Shown here in pieces: positions 1 through 5,872 of a stretch of DNA of 5,872 bases. Numbering within the stretch: position 1 is the first letter of the stretch; each line of letters opens with the position of its first letter. Source of the stretch: an uncultured Elusimicrobium sp. (GTDB taxonomy: Bacteria > Elusimicrobiota > Endomicrobiia > Endomicrobiales > Endomicrobiaceae). Under the pieces are notes generated by a model. The model saw only the letters and a program-made list of their open reading frames with translations. It made no database searches and had not been told where the DNA came from. The stretch is from NCBI GenBank assembly GCA_902761395.1, contig CACWKJ010000062.1, positions 1-5,872 of the forward strand, read 5' to 3'. The position numbers and the translations under genes are program-made.

Positions 1-856
1 CTATAAGTAATAAATTTTTAGGATTTGTATGATGAAGTATCGGTAAATGTGCAAAATCCTGTTCATCAAAAATGTCCGGGCTGGGCAATGCAAATTCACA
101 ATTACCGTTTTTATAAAAAAAATATTCCCCGTTTTTTTCGGTCAATATATTTTGAATATTTTTATAATATGATATATCAATAATATTGTTATCGGAATAA
201 TTATTCAAAATTACAAATTTTTCAATATCAAAACTATGGTAAAAAATTAAGTAAAAAGATATTGCAAACAAAGCAACATAAAAACATTTCACAATAATAC
301 TTTCACAAAGATATATAAGATTAAAACAAATAAGCATTGCTGTTATCAGCAGTAACGATGTCGTTAACATATCAGACATAAAAAGAGAAAAAATCGTTCC
401 GCCTATAACAAAGCCAAATGCTTCACAAACATATCTTTTTATTTTTTTACGATATAAAATATTTGAAAAACTTTGTTTTAAAAAATTTAGAAGTAAATTT
501 AATGTAAAACTTACAGGAAAAATTGCAATAAAAGAATACAATAGTAAACTTTTTAAAGATATTCCTACGGTAATGTCAGTAGAAGAAAAAACATTTATAC
601 TTCTTATAAAAACAAATGTTAAAGAAATGAATATTATTAGTATAACAAACGAATTTATTGATTTACTGAAAAAATCTCTTGCTTTTTTAAAATATTGAAA
701 CAAGAAATTTGCTGCAGCCGCAGAAAACAACCAATGACCCAAAACAACACCTAACACAAATTCGCTTCCGTGAAACAAAGGTATAAATTCTCTTATAAAA
801 AAGATTTGCAAAAATATTGAGATGATTCCGGATACAATAAAAACTATATATGACAT
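1..856 (-). CDS. Multi-pass membrane protein with C-terminal spermidine-synthase-like domain (3' end beyond window)
   Basis: The minus-strand frame is open from ATG at 856 to the window edge: 285 residues, no stop. About seven hydrophobic segments are visible (residues ~4-22, 31-53, 69-86, 102-124, 146-160, 163-184, 190-207). Residues 9-50 resemble the N-terminus of membrane-fused spermidine synthase-like proteins: SG-x2-S, Q17, RE at 22-23, a G-S-E-F stretch, HW at 41-42. CEAFGFVIGG at 144-153 matches their conserved EAxG-GG segment. From residue 229, SYYKNIQNI, an EKNGEYFFYKNG hairpin and DEQDFAHLPILHH (264-276) look like the start of a spermidine synthase domain, ending where the SAM-binding glycine motif is expected. 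Family members carry an aminopropyltransferase fold; the catalytic Asp residues would lie outside the window, so activity cannot be judged. It starts 6 bases after the preceding stop with no clear Shine-Dalgarno. Family call fairly sure; substrate unknown. Confidence 0.8.
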   Translation of the reverse strand, partial: MSYIVFIVSGIISIFLQIFFIREFIPLFHGSEFVLGVVLGHWLFSAAAANFLFQYFKKARDFFSKSINSFVILIIFISLTFVFIRSINVFSSTDITVGISLKSLLLYSFIAIFPVSFTLNLLLNFLKQSFSNILYRKKIKRYVCEAFGFVIGGTIFSLFMSDMLTTSLLLITAMLICFNLIYLCESIIVKCFYVALFAISFYLIFYHSFDIEKFVILNNYSDNNIIDISYYKNIQNILTEKNGEYFFYKNGNCEFALPSPDIFDEQDFAHLPILHHTNPKNLLLI

Positions 857-862
857 AAAAAT

Positions 863-2014
863 TTATTTATTAAAAATTTGAAGTCTGGAAATATATTTTT
901 TCCATACTTCAACAATATCATCAATATTAAGGTTTTCTTTACAATACTTAATAAAGCCAAAATTAAACGGTGATAAAAATTTTTCCGTTCGCCATACAAA
1001 ATAATGTGAAAAATTCAGCAGAATTGCATCGATTAAACGAACAGTCCCTATATTAGATTTAATAACATAGTTTTCTGTATATTGTATAAATAAATTTCCA
1101 AATCTAATATTTCGTTTAAGCCATAAATTATATTTTTGAGGATACGGAAACTTTGTTTCTATTTCAGTTTTATCTATAAGGTCAGGAAAAATTTCTGAAA
1201 AAGCAGGCAACATATATCTTACGCTATATAAACTGCAAAATTGTTCTGCTCTTGAGTACATTTCTTGGATATCAAATTTATCAAAGAATCTATAAATATT
1301 TCGACAATCAAATATCCAGTTTATTCTTCTATTTCTAAAAACACCATTAAAAATATCTTTGCATCTGTTATCCAATTGATGAATAAACATATCTTGAGGA
1401 CACATTACATAAACTTTTGTTCCAAAAAAATTTATTTGTTGTGATCTTTCCCAAATATCGGTATTTTTTTCACCGTTATTTTTAAAAATCCACCTGTGAA
1501 CTTCAAGTCTTCTTCCGTCACTTTCTATTTCGCTGTGATATGCTGCAGATCTACCGCTATATATACTTTTATCATCAACTAATAATTTTATAGCTTTGTC
1601 ATATTTTTCCTCCGGAACAGCAATATCAAAATCACTCATAATTCTTGGATAGTCTTTAGCATAATAATATTTTAATGCAAGACCTTTTAATAACATAACA
1701 GAAATATTTGCTTGATTTAAGATTTTTATTTTTTCAATAAGCCAATTAATTTTAAAGATGTTTTTAGCCTGTCGAAATTTATGTATTGCTTCCAAATTTG
1801 CAATGATATTTTTTGGAAAGTACTGCCAATCTGTTTTTAATCCTAAACAAGATAACAGCAAAATATAATTTTCATTTTCCTTATCTATGTTTAAACCACA
1901 AGTAAGAGTATTAATATCTTCTTCTGTATTTGAGCTCGAAAAAAGAAACGATAGTAAAATTTTTTCCCTATCGGTAAGGTTTGAGGGATTATAATCATAC
2001 ATTTCGTTACACAT
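863..2014 (-). CDS. Nucleotidyltransferase-fold protein, NTP_transf_5-like, substrate unknown
   Basis: A 383-residue protein. The diagnostic core is LLKG (108-111), then SDFDI (127-131) with D128 and D130 as the expected metal-binding pair of the nucleotidyltransferase fold, then EVHRW (171-175), matching the E-x-H strand of the uncharacterised NTP_transf_5 family. WIFD at 233-236 in a helical region also fits that family. Residues 1-100 are mainly helical and poorly conserved; no signal peptide or membrane segment is evident. An in-frame TTG at 2056 would add 14 residues and overlap the preceding gene by 35 bases. ATG at 2014 is preferred because it is the first ATG, lies 7 bases after that gene's stop at 2022, and adds no overlap; ATG at 2002 is also possible. 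No good Shine-Dalgarno precedes either ATG. Family members often sit in polysaccharide or envelope clusters, but no reaction is established, so a role in glycan modification here is only inference. Confidence 0.8.
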   Translation of the reverse strand: MCNEMYDYNPSNLTDREKILLSFLFSSSNTEEDINTLTCGLNIDKENENYILLLSCLGLKTDWQYFPKNIIANLEAIHKFRQAKNIFKINWLIEKIKILNQANISVMLLKGLALKYYYAKDYPRIMSDFDIAVPEEKYDKAIKLLVDDKSIYSGRSAAYHSEIESDGRRLEVHRWIFKNNGEKNTDIWERSQQINFFGTKVYVMCPQDMFIHQLDNRCKDIFNGVFRNRRINWIFDCRNIYRFFDKFDIQEMYSRAEQFCSLYSVRYMLPAFSEIFPDLIDKTEIETKFPYPQKYNLWLKRNIRFGNLFIQYTENYVIKSNIGTVRLIDAILLNFSHYFVWRTEKFLSPFNFGFIKYCKENLNIDDIVEVWKKYISRLQIFNK

Positions 2015-2021
2015 ATAGTTT

Positions 2022-2960
2022 TTAGTACGGCATATAATGAAGAATATCGTGAGCAAGTTCTAATGCATCTCTGCCTTGTTCACCGGATACCAAAGGTTTT
2101 TTGCCTTCAATTACACAATGTAAAAAGTGTGTTAATTCATAAGCTAACGGCTCACCGGTTTGAACTTTCGGTTTTATAACATCTATATCCAACAAACTTT
2201 TTACAACAGATACATTAGGTTTCTTTTGATATATTTTCAGACTTTTCCCGGCATAATCAACGGAAATATAACTGTCTTTTTGAAATATTCTTATTTTTCT
2301 GTATTTATCTATTGTTACTCTGCTGGTTGAAACATCTGCTATACATCCGTTAGCAAATTTTATTCTTACTTTTGCAATATCTTCGTGTTCGGAAAGGATT
2401 TTTGCACCGACAGCTTCAAAACTTACAACCTTACTTTTTACAAAGTTTAAAAGCATATCCAAATCGTGTATCATTAAATCAAGTACTACACCGATATGAC
2501 TTGTTCTCGGGTCATAAGGCCCGAGACGATTAACTTCTATAAATTTAGGTTCTTTTACATAAGGTGTTGCAGCAATAATTGCAGGATTAAATCTTTCAAC
2601 ATGACCTACCTGCAAAATAAGATTTTTATCTCTTGCAATTCTTATAAGCTCTGTTGATTGTTCAACTGTTTCGGTAAACGGTTTTTCTACCAAGCAGTGT
2701 ATTCCTGCCTGCAACAATTGTTTTGCTATATCATAATGATAAGGAGTAGGAACGGAAATTACCGCTGCCTGAATTTTATCCATTACTTCTTTAACATCCG
2801 TAAAACTTGCGGTATTGCATTTTTTTGCAATAGTTTCTCCTCTTTTGGCATCAGCATCGACAACACCTATAAGTTCGGCATTTTCGTGTGTTGATAAAAT
2901 TCTTGCATGATGTTGACCTAACGACCCTACACCTATAACTGCTATTTTTATTTTGCTCAT
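2022..2960 (-). CDS. Gfo/Idh/MocA-family NAD(P)-dependent nucleotide-sugar dehydrogenase (GnnA-like)
   Basis: A 312-residue protein of normal family length. The N-terminal Rossmann fold is shown by IAVIGVGSLGQHHAR (6-20, GxGxxG at 10-15), with D35 ending the second strand. EKP at 92-94 supplies the conserved Lys93. GHVERFNP (119-126) begins the C-terminal alpha/beta domain, and DLMIHDLD (161-168) carries the Asp161/His165 pair, so the Gfo/Idh active-site set is intact. The ERFNP, RLGP and DLMIHD signatures resemble the subgroup often linked to lipid A genes. That subgroup includes GnnA, which oxidises the 3-hydroxyl of UDP-GlcNAc with NAD+. Overlap with an aminotransferase gene supports a ketone-then-amine pathway. 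The alternative is a WbpB/WlbA-type UDP-GlcNAcA 3-dehydrogenase for O-antigen; the window has no lpxA or lpxB to settle it. Family certain, substrate inferred. Cytoplasmic. Confidence 0.93.
   Translation of the reverse strand: MSKIKIAVIGVGSLGQHHARILSTHENAELIGVVDADAKRGETIAKKCNTASFTDVKEVMDKIQAAVISVPTPYHYDIAKQLLQAGIHCLVEKPFTETVEQSTELIRIARDKNLILQVGHVERFNPAIIAATPYVKEPKFIEVNRLGPYDPRTSHIGVVLDLMIHDLDMLLNFVKSKVVSFEAVGAKILSEHEDIAKVRIKFANGCIADVSTSRVTIDKYRKIRIFQKDSYISVDYAGKSLKIYQKKPNVSVVKSLLDIDVIKPKVQTGEPLAYELTHFLHCVIEGKKPLVSGEQGRDALELAHDILHYMPY
2957..2960 (-). other. ATGA stop/start overlap with internal Shine-Dalgarno
   Basis: The aminotransferase TGA (2959-2957) overlaps the dehydrogenase ATG (2960-2958). 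AAAGG lies at 2974-2970 inside the end of the aminotransferase gene, 9 bases before the ATG. This arrangement usually couples translation and suggests balanced production of two enzymes working in sequence. Confidence 0.85.
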
Positions 2961-4051
2961 TTTTTAAAACCTTTTATTACCTTTATAATTGTATTTATAT
3001 CTTTTGCAGATAAAGACGGATGAACAGGCAAAGAAATAACTTCTTTTACCGCTTGTTCCGCAACGGGACAAATTCCCTTTTTATAACCTAACTTTTGATA
3101 TAACGGTTGTTTATTAATAACTTCCGGATAATGTATTCCGCAACCTATACCGTTATCTTTTAAATACTGCATAAATTTATCTCTTAAGCCGTCTTTAATT
3201 CTAACCGTATATTGATGATAAACATGAGTATACCCTTTAGGAACAAACGGTGTTTCCAAAAAGTTTAACCCTTTTAATCCGTCGGACAATTTCTTTGCAT
3301 TTGCAATTCTTTGTTTTGTCCACTTTTCAATCTGTTCGCATTGAGCAATACCCATAGCGGCACAAATATTTGTTAGTCTGAAATTATACCCCAACATATC
3401 ATGGCCGTAATGAGCCATTCTTCCATGGTTAATTATTTTTTTTGAAAGTTTATCTATTTGCAAATTATTGGTTAAAACAGCTCCGCCTTCTCCGGTAGTC
3501 ATATTTTTTGTTGCATAAAAAGAAAAACAACCTGCATCACCTATGGAACCTACAGTCTTATTTTTATATTTTGCCAAATGTGCCTGACAAGCATCTTCAA
3601 TTAAAACAAACTTATATTTTTTCTTAAGTTTTAATAACTCATCCATATTGCAAGGCAAACCATACAAATGAACACAGATAACTGCTTTAACTTTTTTTTC
3701 TTTTTTAAGTATTTTTTCTACTGACTTCGGATCTATATTGAAAGTTTTTTCGTCGATATCTGCAAATATAGGTTTTGCTCCGCAATAAAGAACGGAATTT
3801 GCTGTTGCAATAAACGTAAACGGAGTTGTAATAACTTTATCTCCGGGTTTTATTCCGCATGCAAGAAGAGCGGTATGTAATGCTGTTGTTCCGCTTGAAC
3901 AAACAGTACCATATTTTGCTTTGGAAAGTTTTGTAAACTTTTTTTCAAAATCTTCAACATATTTTCCGCTTGCTATAATACCGGAATCTATAACTTCGTT
4001 TATTAACTGTTTTTCTTTTTTACCGAATATAGGTTTTACTAAAGGAATCAT
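2957..4051 (-). CDS. DegT/DnrJ/EryC1/StrS-family PLP-dependent sugar aminotransferase (GnnB-like)
   Basis: A 364-residue fold-type I aminotransferase of usual length. Key features in order: the substrate/PLP loop CSSGTTALHTAL (51-62); PFTFIATANS (77-86); VHLYGLPCNMD (127-137); EDACQAH (152-158), with Asp153 expected to hold the pyridine nitrogen; SFYATKNMTTGEGG (177-190), with Lys182 the expected Schiff-base lysine; GYNFR (221-225); GIHYP (305-309); and LPVHPSL (341-347). All catalytic landmarks are present, so it should be active, transferring an amino group (usually from glutamate) to a keto nucleotide-sugar. The dehydrogenase directly downstream would make that ketone, as in GnnA/GnnB synthesis of UDP-2-acetamido-3-amino-glucose for lipid A. 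A WbpE-like role in a 2,3-diamino-uronic acid pathway is the alternative. ATG at 4051 follows GAGGG at 4061-4057 by 5 bases and lies 15 bases after the porin-like gene's stop. Family certain, exact substrate not. Confidence 0.94.
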   Translation of the reverse strand: MIPLVKPIFGKKEKQLINEVIDSGIIASGKYVEDFEKKFTKLSKAKYGTVCSSGTTALHTALLACGIKPGDKVITTPFTFIATANSVLYCGAKPIFADIDEKTFNIDPKSVEKILKKEKKVKAVICVHLYGLPCNMDELLKLKKKYKFVLIEDACQAHLAKYKNKTVGSIGDAGCFSFYATKNMTTGEGGAVLTNNLQIDKLSKKIINHGRMAHYGHDMLGYNFRLTNICAAMGIAQCEQIEKWTKQRIANAKKLSDGLKGLNFLETPFVPKGYTHVYHQYTVRIKDGLRDKFMQYLKDNGIGCGIHYPEVINKQPLYQKLGYKKGICPVAEQAVKEVISLPVHPSLSAKDINTIIKVIKGFKK

Positions 4052-4056
4052 TTTTT

Positions 4057-4061
4057 CCCTC
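4057..4061 (-). promoter_or_regulatory. Ribosome binding site for the aminotransferase
   Basis: GAGGG on the minus strand sits 5 bases before ATG 4051, within the 15-base gap after the preceding stop. It supports that ATG; the spacing is at the short end. Confidence 0.65.
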
Positions 4062-4066
4062 TTTTA

Positions 4067-5194
4067 TTATAAAAATTTATAACTTATATCAAATCTTCCT
4101 AAATTAACTTCGTATTTATATGTTATGCCGTCATATGTAACCGGATTCGTGAAAGAATGTGTGAAAGATAAACCAACTTTTAAAGCTTCCGTAAACTGAT
4201 ATTCTGCACCTAACGTTAAATATTTCATATTGTACATATCAAGATTTGTTAAACTATATGTATTTCTGTATTCATCTTTAATTAAGTTAGGATCCGAGAA
4301 GAAACCAAGATGCAATGCCAATTTTTCCGTCGCTCTGTATTCCGTTCCGACTCTGTATTGAAAAATATCCTGATATCTTTCGGATGTCCATGAAGTTTTG
4401 TTTTGAGAAACAGATGCCGCAAATGTAAAATCTTCAAATACATCGTAAGCGAAACCGATTTCCCAAGTTAAAGGATAACAAACTTCTTTTCTAAATGAAG
4501 GATTTGAAGAATATGGCTCGTTTGGAACATCGACATAAGATCCGCTTCTTAAAACAAATGCCGTAGATAGTTTTTCTAACGGTTTATACATAAAGCCGAT
4601 ATTTCCCTGAAATCCGAAAGCACTCCTATTGTAATCCACACCTAATGCATTTGCAACTAACTTATCTTGAAATTGAATTGCATCAAATCCCAAACCTATA
4701 GAAAACTTGTCGGTAATTTGTTTTGCTAAAGATATGTTGTAAACCATATAGCTTTGTTGACCTTCGATTTTGTATCCGGCAGGTAATCCTTCTACTTTAC
4801 CACCGCCACCGCCGAGAACATAAATACCTGCGGCAATAACGGTATCATAAAAGAATTTTGTAGAAAAACCTATAAAAGGAACTGCTGCATTTGTAGAATA
4901 TTTGTCTGATGTAAGGACACCAGCAGGACCACCATAAGCTGCTCCAATATCATATTTACTACTTGCCGTTACAGGATAATCAATATAAAAAAGTGATGCC
5001 ATAACTTGAGTGTTTGTTTGATATGCAAGACCTGCAGGGTTATAATAAATTGCGGTTAAATCATCTGCTACAGCTGAAAAAGCCGTTCCGTATCCGCCTG
5101 CTCTTGCTCCGGGAGTAATAAAGTGACTTTTTGCATAAGACATAGTTGCAATACCTGCAACCAAGATTAAAGCGACCAACATCTTAAATTTCAT
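4067..5194 (-). CDS. Outer-membrane beta-barrel protein, OmpP1/FadL-like (PorV/PorQ-like N-terminus)
   Basis: A 375-residue protein with a clear Sec signal peptide: MKFK, a hydrophobic core at residues 5-19, and probable cleavage after SYA (19-21). The mature start, GARAGGYGTAFSAVADD (29-45) followed by NPAGLA (52-57), is the hatch-type signature shared by FadL/OmpP1 transporters and PorV/PorQ (UPF0164) proteins. The rest alternates polar and aromatic residues as expected of amphipathic strands. FGFQGNIGFMYKP (193-205) and the region 239-302, with TSW at 267-269 and GTEYRATEKLALHLGFF at 283-299, look more FadL-like than PorV-like. The C-terminus is a strand ending RFDISYKFL. It probably forms a monomeric outer-membrane channel for hydrophobic compounds, but the ligand is unknown, and at 375 residues it is shorter than typical FadL. 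Five consecutive glycines (128-132) are unusual. AGGAGA at 5209-5204 precedes the ATG by 9 bases. The OmpA-like gene ends 28 bases upstream. Confidence 0.85.
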   Translation of the reverse strand: MKFKMLVALILVAGIATMSYAKSHFITPGARAGGYGTAFSAVADDLTAIYYNPAGLAYQTNTQVMASLFYIDYPVTASSKYDIGAAYGGPAGVLTSDKYSTNAAVPFIGFSTKFFYDTVIAAGIYVLGGGGGKVEGLPAGYKIEGQQSYMVYNISLAKQITDKFSIGLGFDAIQFQDKLVANALGVDYNRSAFGFQGNIGFMYKPLEKLSTAFVLRSGSYVDVPNEPYSSNPSFRKEVCYPLTWEIGFAYDVFEDFTFAASVSQNKTSWTSERYQDIFQYRVGTEYRATEKLALHLGFFSDPNLIKDEYRNTYSLTNLDMYNMKYLTLGAEYQFTEALKVGLSFTHSFTNPVTYDGITYKYEVNLGRFDISYKFL

Positions 5195-5203
5195 TTTTCT
5201 GTT

Positions 5204-5209
5204 TCTCCT
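5204..5209 (-). promoter_or_regulatory. Strong Shine-Dalgarno for the FadL-like gene
   Basis: AGGAGA on the minus strand, 9 bases before ATG 5194, is the best ribosome binding site in the window. It lies in the 28-base gap after the OmpA-like gene. That gap shows no hairpin, so no terminator separates the two genes. Confidence 0.8.
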
Positions 5210-5222
5210 AAATATTTTATTT

Positions 5223-5872
5223 TCAATTTAATTTTACGCCAATATTTTCCAAATCTTCGGATGTTTCTTGTGTATCCGAATCTTTTTCATCATCATTATT
5301 ACTATCTTTTGTGTCTTCATTTTGTGATTTTAATATTATAATATTTACTCTTCTGTTTTGTGCTCTTCCTTTAGCCGTTTTATTTGAAGCTATAGGATTT
5401 TCTTGACCATATCCGACAACACTTAATCTTTCTGCCGGTATTCCGTTTTGGATAAAATAAAGATATACTTCCTGTGCTCTGTCGTAGGACAATTTAAGAT
5501 TTTTTTCCTTATCTCCTACGGAATCGCTGTATCCTTCTATTAAAACTTTGTTTGCAGGATAAGCATTCAAAAGTTTTACCGTTTCATCTAACGAATCTTT
5601 TGCTTCTTTTTTTAAAACGGCTTTTCCCGAAGGAAATAAAATATTGCTGGATAAATTAACTACCAATCCTCTCGGTTCTTCTTTTACTACAATTTCGGAA
5701 ACTTTTCCGACAACTTGTTCAAAAGTTGTAATATTCGAATATAATGAAGCTTTATTATTTACAATATCACTAACCGTCAATTCTACTTTATATTCTCCTG
5801 CGGGAACAATCAAATCATAAATATCATCTTTACCGTCCCAGGAAACAGAATCCGGAATTTCATCGAAACTTG
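5223..5872 (-). CDS. OmpA-family peptidoglycan-binding protein, C-terminal part (5' end beyond window)
   Basis: The frame is open through the right edge, giving 215 whole residues before TGA at 5223. A TTG at 5813 could be taken as a start, but the reading continues upstream with sensible sequence and no Shine-Dalgarno, so the gene is partial. Residues 1-~50 (PDSVSWDGKDD at 6-16, VPAGEYKVELTVSD further on) match the end of a FlgD-type Ig-like repeat, often found in tandem in secreted proteins. The OmpA C-terminal domain spans about 5660-5331: LFPSGKAVLKKEA, GYSDSVG (usually GHTD), NLKLSYDRAQEV, the GIPAERLSVVGYG segment, and a closing NRRVN. The arginine-containing NRRV motif contributes to diaminopimelate binding in characterised members. 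A tail of about 35 residues follows, rich in Asp and Glu. The protein probably anchors an extracytoplasmic structure to peptidoglycan; its N-terminal architecture cannot be seen. Confidence 0.9.
   Translation of the reverse strand, partial: SFDEIPDSVSWDGKDDIYDLIVPAGEYKVELTVSDIVNNKASLYSNITTFEQVVGKVSEIVVKEEPRGLVVNLSSNILFPSGKAVLKKEAKDSLDETVKLLNAYPANKVLIEGYSDSVGDKEKNLKLSYDRAQEVYLYFIQNGIPAERLSVVGYGQENPIASNKTAKGRAQNRRVNIIILKSQNEDTKDSNNDDEKDSDTQETSEDLENIGVKLN

Larger units (their letters stand above)
1..5872 (-). other. Probable single transcription unit (six co-directional genes)
   Basis: All genes share the minus strand, with intergenic distances of 28, 15, -4, 7 and 6 bases and no convincing hairpin-plus-T-run between them. 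That fits one polycistronic message reading through both window edges. Outer-membrane proteins, an amino-sugar module and a membrane protein suggest a cell-envelope theme. Internal promoters cannot be excluded, especially in such AT-rich DNA. Confidence 0.65.

Noticed and set aside
857..880. AAATTT inverted repeat between the nucleotidyltransferase and membrane protein genes as a terminator
   Set aside because: The stem would be only six A/T pairs with no GC content, and the next gene starts 6 bases after the stop; chance palindromes are expected in such AT-rich DNA.
2015..2056. TTG start giving the nucleotidyltransferase 14 more residues
   Set aside because: It would overlap the dehydrogenase by 35 bases, uses a rare start codon, and the extra residues match nothing; the ATG at 2014 gives a normal short gap.
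2658..2894. A 78-residue plus-strand open frame
   Set aside because: It lies wholly antisense to the well-supported dehydrogenase gene, has no recognisable domain and is a cysteine/phenylalanine-rich translation typical of a shadow frame.
4052..4080. A/T-rich gap before the aminotransferase as a terminator or promoter
   Set aside because: There is no stem-loop, the stretch is mostly the ribosome binding site and the end of the previous gene, and no paired -35/-10 elements stand out above background.
5811..5813. TTG as the start of the OmpA-like gene
   Set aside because: The frame continues upstream to the window edge with Ig-like sequence and there is no Shine-Dalgarno, so this is an internal leucine codon.
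1..5872. CRISPR arrays, tRNA or rRNA genes, insertion sequences, toxin-antitoxin or defence genes
   Set aside because: No regularly spaced repeats, cloverleaf-like segments, transposase motifs or defence-protein signatures were seen; nearly all bases are covered by the six genes.

Overview
The window is a gene-dense, low-GC stretch with every recognisable gene on the minus strand, so it reads from position 5872 down to 1. Six genes are visible: four complete, and one cut by each window edge. Gaps are 28, 15, -4, 7 and 6 bases, which fits one transcription unit; no terminator or promoter is evident inside it. Two outer-membrane-type proteins (an OmpA-like peptidoglycan-binding protein and a FadL/PorV-type beta-barrel with a signal peptide) indicate a diderm bacterium. 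The low GC, the protein families and their style would suit an uncultured Elusimicrobiota/Endomicrobia-like or spirochaete-like lineage. That placement is a guess from general resemblance, not a demonstrated assignment.

Right part (5872 to 4067): the 3' end of a protein with an Ig-like (FlgD-type) repeat, an OmpA C-terminal domain and an unusual acidic tail, then a complete FadL-like outer-membrane barrel protein.

Middle (4051 to 2022): a PLP-dependent DegT/DnrJ/EryC1/StrS sugar aminotransferase and a Gfo/Idh/MocA NAD-dependent sugar dehydrogenase, overlapping by 4 bases (ATGA). The two enzymes form a classic two-step module: the dehydrogenase oxidises a nucleotide-sugar hydroxyl to a ketone and the aminotransferase converts the ketone to an amine. 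The best-fitting characterised precedent is GnnA/GnnB, which makes UDP-2-acetamido-3-amino-glucose for lipid A. A WbpB/WbpE-type role in O-antigen sugar synthesis is the main alternative.

Left part (2014 to 1): a nucleotidyltransferase-fold protein of the NTP_transf_5 type with unknown substrate, then the N-terminal 285 residues of a multi-pass membrane protein that runs into a spermidine-synthase-like domain at the window edge. This last gene is open at the edge but clearly coding. The two left-hand genes are visibly more AT-rich than the rest and lack Shine-Dalgarno sequences, while the three complete upstream genes have them. The left pair may therefore have a different history.

No RNA genes, CRISPR arrays, insertion sequences or gene-free stretches over 300 bases were seen. 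Nothing here is clearly a new system. The most open question is what the nucleotidyltransferase and the membrane aminopropyltransferase-like protein do beside an envelope amino-sugar module.
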